NCBI GenBank assembly: GCA_016720595.1
Contig: JADKKI010000072.1
Location: 62,001 to 126,000 of the forward strand
DNA: 64,000 nucleotides
Direction of reading: 5' to 3'
Source: Myxococcales bacterium
Lineage (GTDB): Bacteria; Myxococcota_A; Polyangia; Haliangiales; Haliangiaceae
Shown: one piece after another, positions 17,566-26,481 of the stretch
Numbering within the stretch: position 1 is the stretch's first letter
How the letters are laid out: each line of letters opens with the position of its first letter
Translations under genes and position numbers: made by a program
The notes under the pieces: model-generated
Databases searched by the model: none
The model's input: only the letters and a program-made list of their open reading frames with translations
What the model was told of the DNA's origin: nothing

Positions 17566-18126
17566 TCACCCACCCACGTTCAGCCAGACCTCGTTCCGCC
17601 GCAGGAACCACGGCGTCCAGGGAGGATCGTAGCGGTTGACCTCGGGCTCTCCGACCGCGACGAGGCCTCGCGCACCCATCCACGCACGCAGCGCCGCTGT
17701 CTTCTCCGCATACTTCCCGTCCGTCCACCTGCCCGAGAACCGGTGCACCGCGACTCGAGCCGCTGGGGCCTCGTGCAGGGTCACGCGAGCATCGTCTGGC
17801 ACCGGCAGGCTCTCGAGAGTCTCTCCGAGCGGCATCGTGAACGTGACCACCCATCCACCATCCTCGGACCGCTCACCCACCGGCGCCGTCATCGCGAGCT
17901 TCCGGCTGTCCCGGCGCTCTCCAACGGGCGCCGTCATGGCGATGGTCTTGCGGATGCGGTTGCCACCGAAGATGTAGCCCGCGAGCCTCCGGAATCCCTC
18001 GTTACCGGCCGCGGCGAACGAGCCGCCCGCGACACGCGTCTCCGCGACCACACGCGTTGGGTACCTACGCACGTCGAACGTGTCCTCGTGGATCTCGACG
18101 GTGAACGGGGGCTCCTTGACTGCCAT
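17566..18126 (-). CDS. SOUL heme-binding family protein
   Basis: ATG 18126 begins [23 protein letters not shown], the classic start of SOUL/HBP proteins (YEVREY-like). The family signature follows: [13 protein letters not shown], then KTIAMTAPV and a second LAMTAPVGE, and [19 protein letters not shown]. The full length is 186 residues, as expected for a cytoplasmic SOUL protein. Eukaryotic relatives bind heme; bacterial ones are largely uncharacterised. The immediate repeat of the MTAPVGER motif is unusual and could reflect a small duplication. It is divergent from the fasciclin gene by 115 bp. Confidence 0.9.
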   Translation of the reverse strand: MAVKEPPFTVEIHEDTFDVRRYPTRVVAETRVAGGSFAAAGNEGFRRLAGYIFGGNRIRKTIAMTAPVGERRDSRKLAMTAPVGERSEDGGWVVTFTMPLGETLESLPVPDDARVTLHEAPAARVAVHRFSGRWTDGKYAEKTAALRAWMGARGLVAVGEPEVNRYDPPWTPWFLRRNEVWLNVGG

Positions 18127-18241
18127 GAGGACGTTGGACCATGACGGGAACGAGCTGGCAATCGGCGCTGTGTCAGCGCGCTCTTGGCGTAACCCCGAGA
18201 GCGGATCCGGCCTCCAACCGTCGTTCTCGAAAGGAACCCAG

Positions 18242-18739
18242 ATGAAGCATCTCCTGTTTGCAGCAGTTCTCGGCGTCACCGCCTGTGGCGGCTCCCCCAA
18301 GGCCACCGAACCCACCGCCGCCGCTGCTCCGACAACTTCGGACATCGTCGACACCGCCGTCGGTGCCGGGTCATTCACGACGCTGGTGACCGCGATCAAG
18401 GCCGCCGGCCTGGTCGACACCCTCAAGGGTCCCGGGCCGTTCACCGTGTTCGCGCCCACCGACGCCGCATTCGCGAAGCTTCCTGCGGGAACGCTCGATG
18501 CGCTGCTCGCCGACAAGGCGAAGCTGACGGCCGTGCTCACCTATCATGTCGTCGCCGGCAACGTCAGCTCCGCGCAGGTCGCCGGGATGACGGAGGCGAC
18601 CACGGTGCAGGGCGGGAAGGTGACCATCGATGCGTCGAGCGGCGTCCGGATCAACGGTGCGAACGTGGTGAAGGCCGACATCCTCACCTCGAACGGCGTC
18701 ATCCATGTGATCGACACCGTGCTCTTGCCGCCCCAGTAG
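18242..18739 (+). CDS. Fasciclin (FAS1) domain lipoprotein
   Basis: ATG 18242 is preceded by AAAGGAA at a good distance. The 165-residue product has a lipobox ([15 protein letters not shown], Cys15) and then one complete FAS1 domain: [41 protein letters not shown], then YHVVAGN, and [14 protein letters not shown] as the H2 box. FAS1 domains mediate adhesion at the cell surface; bacterial single-domain lipoproteins are common in this phylum. Asp/Ala linkers are absent here. Confidence 0.95.
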   Translation: MKHLLFAAVLGVTACGGSPKATEPTAAAAPTTSDIVDTAVGAGSFTTLVTAIKAAGLVDTLKGPGPFTVFAPTDAAFAKLPAGTLDALLADKAKLTAVLTYHVVAGNVSSAQVAGMTEATTVQGGKVTIDASSGVRINGANVVKADILTSNGVIHVIDTVLLPPQ

Positions 18740-18815
18740 GTCTTGAGAAATCGGTAAGCCGCGACGTGCACGCGCGTGCTGTTCGGTCCGATCCGTTCAC
18801 GCTATCCTGTCCAGG

Positions 18816-19982
18816 TTGCGGGGCCCGTTGCAGTGCAGTCTCGTGATCGCCGGGCTCGTGTGCGGCGCGTGCGGCCGCATGGGCTTTGGCGAGAGGCGGG
18901 GCGCTGACCCGGACGCGAGCTCGGACTCCGACGCCCTCGGTGACGTGGCGCTCCCCGATGCACCCTCGCCCTACAACCTCGCGTTCGTCACGCCGCTGAG
19001 CTTCAACGGCGACCTCGGCGGTCTCGCCGGTGCAGACGCGAAGTGCGACGCCGCGGCGATCGCGGCAGGGCTCCCGGGCCACTACCGCGCGTGGCTATCG
19101 ACGCCGACGGTGGACGCGGTGAGCCGGTTCGCGGGGGCGCGCGGCTGGGTCCGCCTCGATGGCCGCCCGTTCGCGGACTCCCTCACGAGCCTGACCGTGC
19201 AGAACCAGGTGTTCTTCCCGATCATGTTCGACGCGAACGTGGGGACCGCCGTGAACGTCGCGCACACCGGCACGAACGCGGACGGGACGCACTCGCTGCT
19301 CAACGGCGAGGGCACGTGCAACGGCTGGACGAGCGCGTCGGCCACGCGCAACGTCACGGTGGGGCTCACCAATCACGCGACGATTCACTGGACGAACGCC
19401 GCCGGCGGCACCTGCGCTCAGATGTTCCCGCTGTACTGCCTGGGCACCGACTACAACCGTCCTCTCGCGATCGTTCCCGCCGCGGGGCGTAAGGCGTTCG
19501 TCTCGAAGGCGAACTGGGATCCGGCGACCGGTCTCGCCGGTGGGGATGCGCTGTGCCGAAGCGAAGCCGGCTCCGCCGGCCTCGCCAACGCCGCGGCCTT
19601 CAAGGCCCTCCTGGCGACTCCCTCCGCGAGTGCGGCGTCGCGGTTCGACGACACGTTGGCGACATGGGTGCGGACCGACGGCGTGCCGCTCGCACCGACC
19701 GCGCGCGCCTACTTCGACGCGGTCACGCCGCAGACGACCGCGTCGCTCGACGTCCACGCCGACGGGACATACAACGACCAGCTGTTCGGCGTGGCCTACA
19801 CCGGCGCGCTCACCCCCCGGGGCAGCGGGACCAACGCCACGACCTGTGCGTCGTGGACGGTGAACAACGCGTCTGCCAACGTCGCGTTCTCCGATGTGGC
19901 TGGCTCGACCCTGTTCGCCGGCTACACGGCGGCGTGCAACCGGTGGGGGGGAACGAGCTTCGTGTACTGCCTGGAGCCCTGA
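18816..19982 (+). CDS. Lipoprotein with two tandem DUF1554-like (lectin-fold) domains
   Basis: TTG 18816 gives MRGPLQCSLVIAGLVCGACGRMGF with a lipobox, then a DPDASSDSDALGDVALPDAPSP linker. The body of about 340 residues contains two homologous halves. The first runs from about residue 55 (FVTPLSFNGDLGGLAGADAKCDAAA ... YRAWLSTP ... GWVRLDGRPFADSL ... CNGWTS). The second runs from about 225 (KAFVSKANWDPATGLAGGDALC ... FKALLATP ... TWVRTDGVPLAPTA ... CASWTV). Cysteine positions and the GWVRxDGxP element repeat. This matches the collagen-endostatin-like DUF1554 type, known from Leptospira surface proteins. TTG start is chosen because no other gives the signal sequence. Confidence 0.8.
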   Translation: MRGPLQCSLVIAGLVCGACGRMGFGERRGADPDASSDSDALGDVALPDAPSPYNLAFVTPLSFNGDLGGLAGADAKCDAAAIAAGLPGHYRAWLSTPTVDAVSRFAGARGWVRLDGRPFADSLTSLTVQNQVFFPIMFDANVGTAVNVAHTGTNADGTHSLLNGEGTCNGWTSASATRNVTVGLTNHATIHWTNAAGGTCAQMFPLYCLGTDYNRPLAIVPAAGRKAFVSKANWDPATGLAGGDALCRSEAGSAGLANAAAFKALLATPSASAASRFDDTLATWVRTDGVPLAPTARAYFDAVTPQTTASLDVHADGTYNDQLFGVAYTGALTPRGSGTNATTCASWTVNNASANVAFSDVAGSTLFAGYTAACNRWGGTSFVYCLEP

Positions 19983-20117
19983 GACAGGGCGGGGGCGCTG
20001 GCTCGACGCGACTTGCACAACGGCGGCTCCTGTACCTGGGCGGTTCAGTGGTGTTCTCGTCGATCCAATGGGTTCGCTCGTCGGAGCGCGGAACACTGGT
20101 TGCACTGGACAGCAGGC

Positions 20118-20597
20118 ATGGTGATCGTGTGGTGGTTGGGCTTCCTGGCGTTCGTCGGCGGTGGCGCACTCGCGGTGTGGTCGCTGGTAGGTGCGAGTGG
20201 CAGGAAGCGGGTCGCGCCGGGGAAGCGGCAGGTACCGCACAACAACACCGCGCCCATCATCGCGATGCCGGTGCCGCTCCCACCCGTGCTGCTCCAGCTT
20301 GAAGTGCTCGGGCCGATCGAGAGCACCGGCGCGACCGACTTCGCGATCGACACCGCGGTCGCGACCTCGATCGGCGATGACATCATCGCGTCGATCGAGA
20401 GCGCGCGGATGCCGGCCCTTCACGTCGCGTCGCGGATGCCGATCCCCGCGCCCCCCGCGCGTGCGCGGCTCGCGAGCGGCAGCGTCGCGCCGCTCCAGTC
20501 GCAGACACCGCGCAGCCGCGACGAGCAGTTCGGCGTGACGCCGGGCTCGTTTCAGCGCCGCACACTCGGTCCCTCGCATCCGGCGCGCCGGGGCTAA
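20118..20597 (+). CDS. Small single-pass membrane protein with proline-rich tail
   Basis: From ATG 20118 (MVIVWWLGFLAFVGGGALAVWSLVG) the product is 159 residues with one N-terminal membrane helix. A basic stretch follows (SGRKRVAPGKRQVPHN), then a Pro/Leu/Ala-rich cytoplasmic or periplasmic region including VLGPIESTGATDFAIDTAVATSIGDDIIASIESARM. The end is Arg/Pro-rich and low-complexity. I do not recognise a family. An upstream start at 20013 would add non-coding-like residues. Codon use supports a real gene, but the C-terminal part could be affected by sequence errors. Confidence 0.55.
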   Translation: MVIVWWLGFLAFVGGGALAVWSLVGASGRKRVAPGKRQVPHNNTAPIIAMPVPLPPVLLQLEVLGPIESTGATDFAIDTAVATSIGDDIIASIESARMPALHVASRMPIPAPPARARLASGSVAPLQSQTPRSRDEQFGVTPGSFQRRTLGPSHPARRG

Positions 20598-20728
20598 GAG
20601 CGCCGCCGGCCGCGAGGCGGTGGCCGCATCTGCTCGCCCTGTGCCGCGCCTCGTGGCCGCTCCCGTCGAACCAGCCGGGGCCGCGTGACACCCGCGGCCC
20701 GCCCGGGGGGCGGGAGACAATGGGTGCG

Positions 20729-21217
20729 ATGAAGACCCGGCGCGCCGCCTTGATGTTGTGCCTCGCGCTCGCGAGCGGGTGCTCCACGGGACGTGAGGCG
20801 TGGATCTCGACCGCGATCGGCGCAGGTGCAATCGTCACGGGCGTCGTGGTCGCGAGCGTTAGCCCATCGAAGGAGTGCCCCGGTTGCGACCTGCCGGGTT
20901 CCGGGCTAGGGACCGGCCAGAAGATCGGAGCCACGTTCCTGATCATTGGCATCCCGTGGACCGCGATCTCTCTTGTGGCTGCCTTCGTTCTCGATGCCAG
21001 GGAGCCGAAGCGACAGTGGCCGGGCCAGCTCTGGAGGTTGCCATCGGTTGAGGTGACTTGGATCCAACATCGTCGTGCCTCGGGTTCGTCGAGCGCCTGG
21101 CCTTCGCCCCGATCACGGCGGCGGTATCAGGCACGTTTCGGGACCAGGTCGTGGCCGGCGAGGAACGCCGCCATCTCGGGCCATGCGACGCCGAGGAAGC
21201 TGTATTCGCTGGGGTAA
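20729..21217 (+). CDS. Small lipoprotein with two hydrophobic segments; C-terminal part uncertain
   Basis: ATG 20729 gives a lipobox (MLCLALASGCSTG). Residues about 25-45 and 70-90 are hydrophobic (AIGAGAIVTGVVVAS, KIGATFLIIGIPWTAISLVAAFVL). Coding-like sequence ends around residue 100 (LDAREPKRQWPG). The remaining 60 residues are Arg/Ser-rich and overlap the convergent reading frame at 21127, so the true C-terminus is probably earlier or in another frame. The longer start at 20720 adds three residues. The function is unknown. Confidence 0.5.
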   Translation: MKTRRAALMLCLALASGCSTGREAWISTAIGAGAIVTGVVVASVSPSKECPGCDLPGSGLGTGQKIGATFLIIGIPWTAISLVAAFVLDAREPKRQWPGQLWRLPSVEVTWIQHRRASGSSSAWPSPRSRRRYQARFGTRSWPARNAAISGHATPRKLYSLG

Positions 21218-21961
21218 ACGGGGCGTGCGCTGGAGATCATCGTCTCGGCGATTCGGCTTGGCCTCGGCGGCGTGACCTCTCGGGCCGGAGGGCGCAGCGT
21301 CGAGCTTGGAGGATCTCGCTCGGCCATCCTGTCGAGATCGCGCCTCGGCGGCGCGATCGCCCAGCATGCGATCACCGCGCGCGCAGCGGTCCAGCGGCGA
21401 CCTGCTCGACGCGTGCTTCGCTGTCACGCAGCCACCGCTCGGCGTCTCCGAGTTGGTTGTTCAACGCGTACGCGAGTGCGATATCGGCGGCGCTCAGCGC
21501 GCCGAGGCTGTTGGATCGGATGGCCCTCGTGTTGTGCCTGTCGGGAACACGGGATGCCGCGAATTTGCCTGACGGACGGACCAGGCGCAGGTTGTGCCGA
21601 GCGGTCGCCGAGATCCCCGGTACCTTCGTGGTCCGGGCCCAGTGCGTGAACGTCTCGCGTGCCGCCGCGAACTCCCCGCGGGCTTGGGCGGTGATCGCCG
21701 CCTGATTCGCCAGGTTGAACCGGCGGATCTTGGGAATTGTGATGATCAGCAGCACGCCAAACAGTACGCCGAACAAGACCACGATGCTCCCGACGATCGC
21801 GATCGGTCCCCAGGCGGACCTGCCGCCGAACTGGAGCCAGGAGCTCGGGCACGCCCGCCCCAGATCGCGATCGTCTTCGTCGCCTGACCACTCGCTTGTG
21901 GTCGGACTCGGTGCTCGGGTACAGCGTTGGTCTTCTCCGCCGCCGCCGCCGGATCACTCAT
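21127..21961 (-). CDS. Membrane protein with TPR-like helices, frame broken twice
   Basis: Coding sequence starts at ATG 21961 (MSDPAAAAEKTNAVPEHRVRPQ). It shifts frame around 21850 into SSWLQFGGRSAWGPIAIVGSIVVLFGVLFGVLLIITIPK (one membrane helix) and a helical part (RGEFAAARETFTHWARTT, ALSAADIALAYALNNQLGDAERWLRDSE). It shifts again near 21375 into a final segment (PVYPSEYSFLGVAWPEMAAFLAGHDLVPKRA) ending at 21127. Two single-base corrections would give one protein of about 275 residues. The ALNNQLGDAERWL helix pair recalls TPR repeats. This could be a pseudogene, or the sequence contains errors. Confidence 0.5.
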
Positions 21962-22240
21962 GCTGCGACGATAGCGCTTCGCCCGGGCCGCGGCCGAACA
22001 CGTCAGGCCTCCGGTTGCTGGATGATTCCCGGTCATGGGCGCACAACCATCGCGGCCTCCCGGGCGACGCGCACCATGCGAGCGAACCAGGCTCGCCATG
22101 CATGAGCGCTTTCACCGCGGGCGTCGAGTACGGGTGGTCCGGATGGAGAGGTGGCATCATCAGCCAGTCCTCGGGTCCACCGCATCCGAGATCTCGCCTG
22201 AGCGAGCCAACACTTCAGGGCGCGGCGGCATATCTGCGAC

Positions 22241-24307
22241 ATGACCCTCAGCCGCCGCGATTTCATGCGGGTCGCTGCGACGATCGGGGCCTCGCTTGCC
22301 TGGGGCGGAGCGGCCTGCCAGCCGCGCACGAACTGGCGCGAACGGCGCGACCTCTATCCCCAAGGCGTCGCCTCGGGCGACCCGGACCCGCAGAGCGTGA
22401 TCCTGTGGACCCGTCGCCCGTTTGATGAAGGCGACCGGCACGAGCTCACCGTCGAGGTGGCCGAGGATGAGGCCTTCCGCCGGGTCATCGCGCAGGCACC
22501 TGCGCCTGTCACAGCAGCTTCCGACTGGACGACGCGCGTCCTGGTCGCCGGCCTCGAGCCCGCGCGCGTCTACTGGTACCGGTTCACCGATGCGGACCAC
22601 AACGGCAGCCGGATCGGGCGAACGATCACCGCGCCAATGGCCGACGATCCGCGACCGGTCAACTTCGCGTTCGTCAGCTGCCAGAGCGTCAACGAGGGCA
22701 AGCTCAACGCTTATCGCCGCATGATCTTCGAGGACGAGCGCGCTTCGCCAAACGATCAGCTCGGCTTCGTCCTGCATCTCGGCGATTTCATCTACGAGGT
22801 GGTCCAGTATCCGGACGAGGTGAAGACGCGCCTCGACCGCACCATCTACGAGGTCGCGCGCATCCCCGACGGACACAAGGTCGGCAACTTCCACATTCCG
22901 CTGACGCTCGACGGCTATCGCGCCGTCTACCAGGGCTATCTCCACGACCCCGACCTGCAGGACGCTCGCGCGCGCTGGCCGTTCGTCGCCATCTGGGACA
23001 ATCACGAGTTCTCCTGGCAGGGCTGGCAGAGCGTCGTGAAGGCCGGTCCGTTCGAGCAGCCGGGCCAGCGCGTCAAGGTCGCCGCCAATCAGGCCTGGTT
23101 CGAATACCTTCCGGCCCGGGTCGTTCCACCGAGCGGAGCTCTCGAGAACTTCGGACCGCTCGCCGTCGACAACGTCCGGATCGAGAAGTTCGACGCCAAC
23201 GGCCTCGGCGTCGAGCCGAACAACCTCACCGCGATCAACAGCCTGAAAGTGTATCGAGCCCTGCGCTACGGCAAGCACCTCGACTTGCTCATCACCGATC
23301 AGTACAGCTATCGCAGCCCCGACCCATTCAGCGATCCCTCGCTCGGCGACCTTGGCGACTGGGAGGACTTCAACGGCATGTTCCCCGAGGACGTCGTGCA
23401 GGTTCTCGACGGTGGGCGCGCTTTCAACGCGGGCAATCCGCCCGCGGAGCTCCGATTCAAGGCCAAGCACGTCGCGAACCCGCAGAAGAGCGCGCCGCCG
23501 CAGACCCTGCTGGGAGCCGAGCAGAAGGCCTGGCTCAAGGACCAGCTGAAGCGCGCGACGGCGACGTGGAAGATCTGGGGGAACTCGCTCGGCACGCTCG
23601 AGTGGCGCGCCGACCCGGAGAACCTGCCCCCCGGTTTGACGAAGCAGCCGTGGCCCGCCGGTACGTTCGCGAATCTGGGCGGCAACGATCATGGCAGCGC
23701 CTGGGCCGAGCGCAGCGAGATCTACGATCTGATCGGCGACGAGAACATCACGGGGTTCGCGATCGTCTCGGGCGACCGTCACAGCTTCTGGGCCGGCTAC
23801 GCATCCGCCCAGCTCCCGCCCGGCAGGTTCGAGCCGGTAGGCTTGAGCTTCGTCGGCGCTTCGCTCACGAGCCCCGGCGCGATGGAGGCCCACGAGCACC
23901 GGCTTCCCGCGGACTTGCCGCTACGGCCCCTGTACCTCGCCGACCGGTCGTTCGGCGCCAAGCCCGACTGGACGTTCAACATGCTGCTGAAGCACGGCGT
24001 CCGGTCGTGCCTCGAGTATGCGAAGACCTTCGATGTCGATCGTGCGCGTGCGCTCTCGAACCCCGCGCTCGCGCCACACCTGGAGTTCGTCGACATGGGC
24101 GCGCATGGCTATGCGACCGTTCGGCTCAGCGGCGACGAGATGCGGACCGAGTTCGTCTGCATCCCGCGGCCGATCGCGCGGAGCGAGCGCCCCGATGGTG
24201 GGCCGCTGCGCTATCGCCTGGTGCATAGCGCGAAGCTCTGGCGCCCAGGCGAGAGACCGCAGCTCACGCAGCGAGTGATCGAAGGCGATCCGGGCCTCGG
24301 GATCTAG
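22241..24307 (+). CDS. phoD: Alkaline phosphatase D family phosphodiesterase/phosphatase (PhoD), Tat-exported
   Basis: The 688-residue product starts MTLSRRDFMRV, a twin-arginine (SRRDFM) signal, followed by an AACQ lipoprotein-like Cys. A PhoD N-terminal Ig-like domain (YPQGVASGDPDPQSVILWTRRP) leads into the metallophosphatase domain: FVSCQSVNEG near residue 145, HLGDFIYE near 180, WDNHEFSW near 252 and SGDRHSFW near 510. These supply the metal ligands of the family. It would hydrolyse phosphodiesters or phosphomonoesters outside the cytoplasm. Its last 60 bases and 15 following bases are copied at 26376-26450, where no phosphatase gene remains. Confidence 0.95.
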   Translation: MTLSRRDFMRVAATIGASLAWGGAACQPRTNWRERRDLYPQGVASGDPDPQSVILWTRRPFDEGDRHELTVEVAEDEAFRRVIAQAPAPVTAASDWTTRVLVAGLEPARVYWYRFTDADHNGSRIGRTITAPMADDPRPVNFAFVSCQSVNEGKLNAYRRMIFEDERASPNDQLGFVLHLGDFIYEVVQYPDEVKTRLDRTIYEVARIPDGHKVGNFHIPLTLDGYRAVYQGYLHDPDLQDARARWPFVAIWDNHEFSWQGWQSVVKAGPFEQPGQRVKVAANQAWFEYLPARVVPPSGALENFGPLAVDNVRIEKFDANGLGVEPNNLTAINSLKVYRALRYGKHLDLLITDQYSYRSPDPFSDPSLGDLGDWEDFNGMFPEDVVQVLDGGRAFNAGNPPAELRFKAKHVANPQKSAPPQTLLGAEQKAWLKDQLKRATATWKIWGNSLGTLEWRADPENLPPGLTKQPWPAGTFANLGGNDHGSAWAERSEIYDLIGDENITGFAIVSGDRHSFWAGYASAQLPPGRFEPVGLSFVGASLTSPGAMEAHEHRLPADLPLRPLYLADRSFGAKPDWTFNMLLKHGVRSCLEYAKTFDVDRARALSNPALAPHLEFVDMGAHGYATVRLSGDEMRTEFVCIPRPIARSERPDGGPLRYRLVHSAKLWRPGERPQLTQRVIEGDPGLGI

Positions 24308-24322
24308 TCGTGTGACCGTGGT
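24248..24322. repeat. 75-bp repeat, original copy at the 3' end of phoD
   Basis: These bases cover the last 20 codons of phoD, its TAG stop and 15 bases of downstream sequence. They match 26376-26450 at about 71 of 75 positions by eye. The second copy has no upstream phoD sequence, so it looks like the residue of a former duplicate or of a rearrangement that used the phoD end. Confidence 0.85.
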
Positions 24323-24334
24323 CGCCCAGACGCC

Positions 24335-24370
24335 CTGACCGGGGTTGATCGACGAAGTTTGGATGGTGCG
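24335..24370 (+). repeat. Dispersed intergenic repeat, copy 1
   Basis: Starts with the core CTGACCGGGGTTGA and continues GTTTGGATGGTGCG. It matches 30732-30767 at 33 of 36 positions. It lies in the gene-free stretch after phoD. A related GC-rich hairpin-like sequence (CCAAGA ... TCTTGG) follows at about 24462-24491. Confidence 0.8.
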
Positions 24371-24516
24371 ACCCGGCCTCTGCTTCGGACAGATCTCGGA
24401 CATCAGCGAGAGCATCAGCGCTTCGGACAAATCTCGGACAGGCGGCTGCGTCTCTCAAGGTCCAAGAATCCAACCCCGGTGCGGGTCTTGGAGGGTCTTG
24501 CGCTCCGTCGCCGGGC

Positions 24517-25125
24517 TCAGGGGGCGCTGGCCGATGCCGTATCGACGCGAGAGACGAGCCATTCGAGGACCGCCTTCGCTGGAGGGGGGGCACCCGTGGG
24601 CGACACGATCGCACCACCGCTGAGCACACGCACCTCCTCACCGCGGCGCAGGACGATCGCCCACACCCACCTTGGCGGGCCGTTGTTGATCGGGGCATCG
24701 AACGATGCCTGGCCGGAGGGCGCGAGCTGCCACAGCCCGTCCGCCCAGCCGCGCAGCTGCGTGGCCTCGTCGGCGGTAAGCTCGAGCTTTCCAGTGCCTG
24801 CCTTGCCGTTCGGCTGCATTCCGTCGAGCCGGCGTCCCCACGTCGTCGGACCCGAGGGGGGGATGACCAGCGTGTGTCCCTGCACGCCGTGGATCCCACC
24901 GTCCATGACCTGGATCTCGCCATCGGCAATCGACACCTTGTCGAACATCGCGACCTTCACGGTCATCGCTGCGGACGGGCGTGGCGGCGTGGTGGGTGGC
25001 GGTGGCGTCGATGGGGAGTGGTCGTGCTGGCTCGGCGGGGCCTTCCCGGGCGGGCTGGAGCCGGACGACTGCTCGCGACAGGCGGACACGAGCAGCAGAC
25101 ATCCAATCAACGCGCACTTCGACAT
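24517..25125 (-). CDS. Lipoprotein of unknown function
   Basis: ATG 25125 gives a lipobox (MSKCALIGCLLLVSACRE, Cys16), a Ser/Pro/Thr-rich linker, and a domain from about residue 50: MTVKVAMFDKVSIADGEIQV, HTLVIPPSGPTTW, then KLELTADEATQLRGWADGLWQLAPSG and RWVWAIVLRRGEEVRVLSGG. In all it has 202 residues. The WADGLWQLAP segment with a ruler-like alternation is beta/alpha mixed. No family was recognised. It is convergent with phoD, 209 bp away, with repeat copies between. Confidence 0.7.
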   Translation of the reverse strand: MSKCALIGCLLLVSACREQSSGSSPPGKAPPSQHDHSPSTPPPPTTPPRPSAAMTVKVAMFDKVSIADGEIQVMDGGIHGVQGHTLVIPPSGPTTWGRRLDGMQPNGKAGTGKLELTADEATQLRGWADGLWQLAPSGQASFDAPINNGPPRWVWAIVLRRGEEVRVLSGGAIVSPTGAPPPAKAVLEWLVSRVDTASASAP

Positions 25126-25225
25126 TTGGTGATCATGGCCTGGCCCAGGTGACCGAGCCAGCGGCTTGCGACCGGAGGCCCCACGCTTGCTGTGGAAGCA
25201 TCAGCGGCCGACCTCGCGGCGCGTG

Positions 25226-25957
25226 CTACTGGCGACGAAGTGACAGGAGCAGCTGGAGCACGTACCAGAACAGGGTGGCAACCGTCGAGAACAGCATGAG
25301 GGATGCCGCGACGTGCGCCGTCGGCGGAAACTGGCTCATCACCAAGCTGGTCTGGAACAAGATGTAGCCAGCCAACAGGAGGATCATCGCCCCGACGAAC
25401 ACCGCGCCGAGGCTGAAGCCGAACGCGATCGAGGCCACGATCACGCCGAGCGCTGCGAAGCTTCCGATGACGAGCATGCCGCGCAGGAACGAGAAGTCCT
25501 TCTTTGTCACGAACGCGGTGACCGTGAGCCCGAGGAAGATCGCGATCGTGATCGCGGTCGCCTGCGCGACGACGGCGAGTGCGCCGCTCCCGCCGAGCTT
25601 GGCGATCGCGACCCACAGGAGCGGCTGTAACAGCAGCGCCTGGGCAACCACCGCGACCCCGAGTCCGACGTACTGCAACGCCCGCGAGGACGCAGACCAC
25701 GCGAGCCGCTCTGCGAGATATCCCACGAGCATGAACGCAGCGAGAACCACCAGCCAGTTCCACGTGCCCGTCAACGCCCACCGGGAGAACCTGAGGCTAG
25801 TCTCGGGCCAGAGATGGAGCATGCCGCCCGCGAGCAGCGCGAACGCGACCAGCGCGATGCCCAGGTGAGCGTAGGTCCTTCGCAGGAACGAGATCCGATC
25901 GCTGACACCGGCGGTCGCAACCGCGGCGAAGATCGGTCGAGCAGTAGCTGAGTGCAT
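25226..25957 (-). CDS. Bax inhibitor-1 (YccA/UPF0005) family membrane protein
   Basis: ATG 25957 is preceded by AAGGAGG at ideal spacing. The 243-residue product has seven hydrophobic segments: LGIALVAFALLAGGMLHLW, WNWLVVLAAFMLVGYLAERL, QYVGLGVAVVAQALLLQPLLWV, VAQATAITIAIFLGLTVTAFVT, MLVIGSFAALGVIVASIAFG, LGAVFVGAMILLLAGYILFQT and MLFSTVATLFWYVLQLLLSL. The ATAITIAIFLGLTVTAFVTKKDFSFLRG pattern is typical of BI-1 family. Bacterial members are inner-membrane proteins linked to proteostasis (FtsH modulation) or calcium leak. The C-terminal LRRQ replaces the usual Asp-rich pore tail. The frame upstream of 25957 to 26272 is not coding. Confidence 0.9.
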   Translation of the reverse strand: MHSATARPIFAAVATAGVSDRISFLRRTYAHLGIALVAFALLAGGMLHLWPETSLRFSRWALTGTWNWLVVLAAFMLVGYLAERLAWSASSRALQYVGLGVAVVAQALLLQPLLWVAIAKLGGSGALAVVAQATAITIAIFLGLTVTAFVTKKDFSFLRGMLVIGSFAALGVIVASIAFGFSLGAVFVGAMILLLAGYILFQTSLVMSQFPPTAHVAASLMLFSTVATLFWYVLQLLLSLRRQ

Positions 25958-26069
25958 CGTGTCCTCCTTACGAAGGACACCGTGGGGCGCACGAACTCGT
26001 CGGGCAAGCGCCCGACCCTTACCGAATGTCGAACGATCGCTGCGGTCGGCACGAAGTCCGAGCTCGCGG

Positions 26070-26190
26070 GTCGTGGGCGGCGCTCTGGTGTCGGTGGTGC
26101 GGCGGCTGTTGACCGAGCGCCGCAGCGTGATCGTCGAGGGTGTGCACCTACTGCCCGGCGAGCTGGTGCCGCTTTCACCGAATGGCACGA
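26070..26190 (+). pseudogene. Fragment resembling a 2-phosphoglycerate/uridine-kinase-type P-loop kinase
   Basis: In one frame, bases 26070-26175 encode VVGGALVSVVRRLLTERRSVIVEGVHLLPGEL. This strongly resembles the helix plus SVVxEGVHLLPG strand of 2-phosphoglycerate kinase-type P-loop kinases. No upstream P-loop or downstream remainder is present, and the surrounding sequence is not coding-like. I read this as the relic of a deleted gene, next to the copied phoD end. The similarity rests on a short stretch and is an inference. Confidence 0.4.
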
Positions 26191-26375
26191 GCTTGTCGGC
26201 CGGCGATTGCGCGATGTATGAGAAAGCGTGCCCACGCGCAGATCGAGGCCTCACTTCAGATCGCTGGGCCACTTTCCCATGCCGTCCTTGCTCTTCCAGG
26301 CATCGCCCTACTCGAACTTCGCACCGTCATCGGCGACCGCGCGCGCGGACGTGAGCGCGACCTCCGCCTTCGCAG

Positions 26376-26450
26376 GGCGAGAGACCGCAGCTCACGCAGC
26401 GAGTGCTCGAGGGCGATCCGGGCCTCGGGATCTAGTCGTGAGATCGTGGT
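26376..26450. repeat. 75-bp repeat, orphan copy of the phoD 3' end
   Basis: This stretch copies the last 20 codons, stop and trailing bases of phoD (24248-24322) with about four differences. It has no phoD body in front of it. Two of the differences are silent or conservative codon changes (ATC to CTC, GAA to GAG), which suggests that the copy evolved from a full homologous gene. Confidence 0.85.
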
Positions 26451-26481
26451 GGAGGCGGCGCGCGGCGGGCCGGAGAGCGGA

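Noticed and set aside
24462..24491. GC-rich inverted repeat CCAAGA...TCTTGG as an intrinsic terminator after phoD
   Set aside because: There is no following T run, and the position relative to the repeat copies makes its role unclear.
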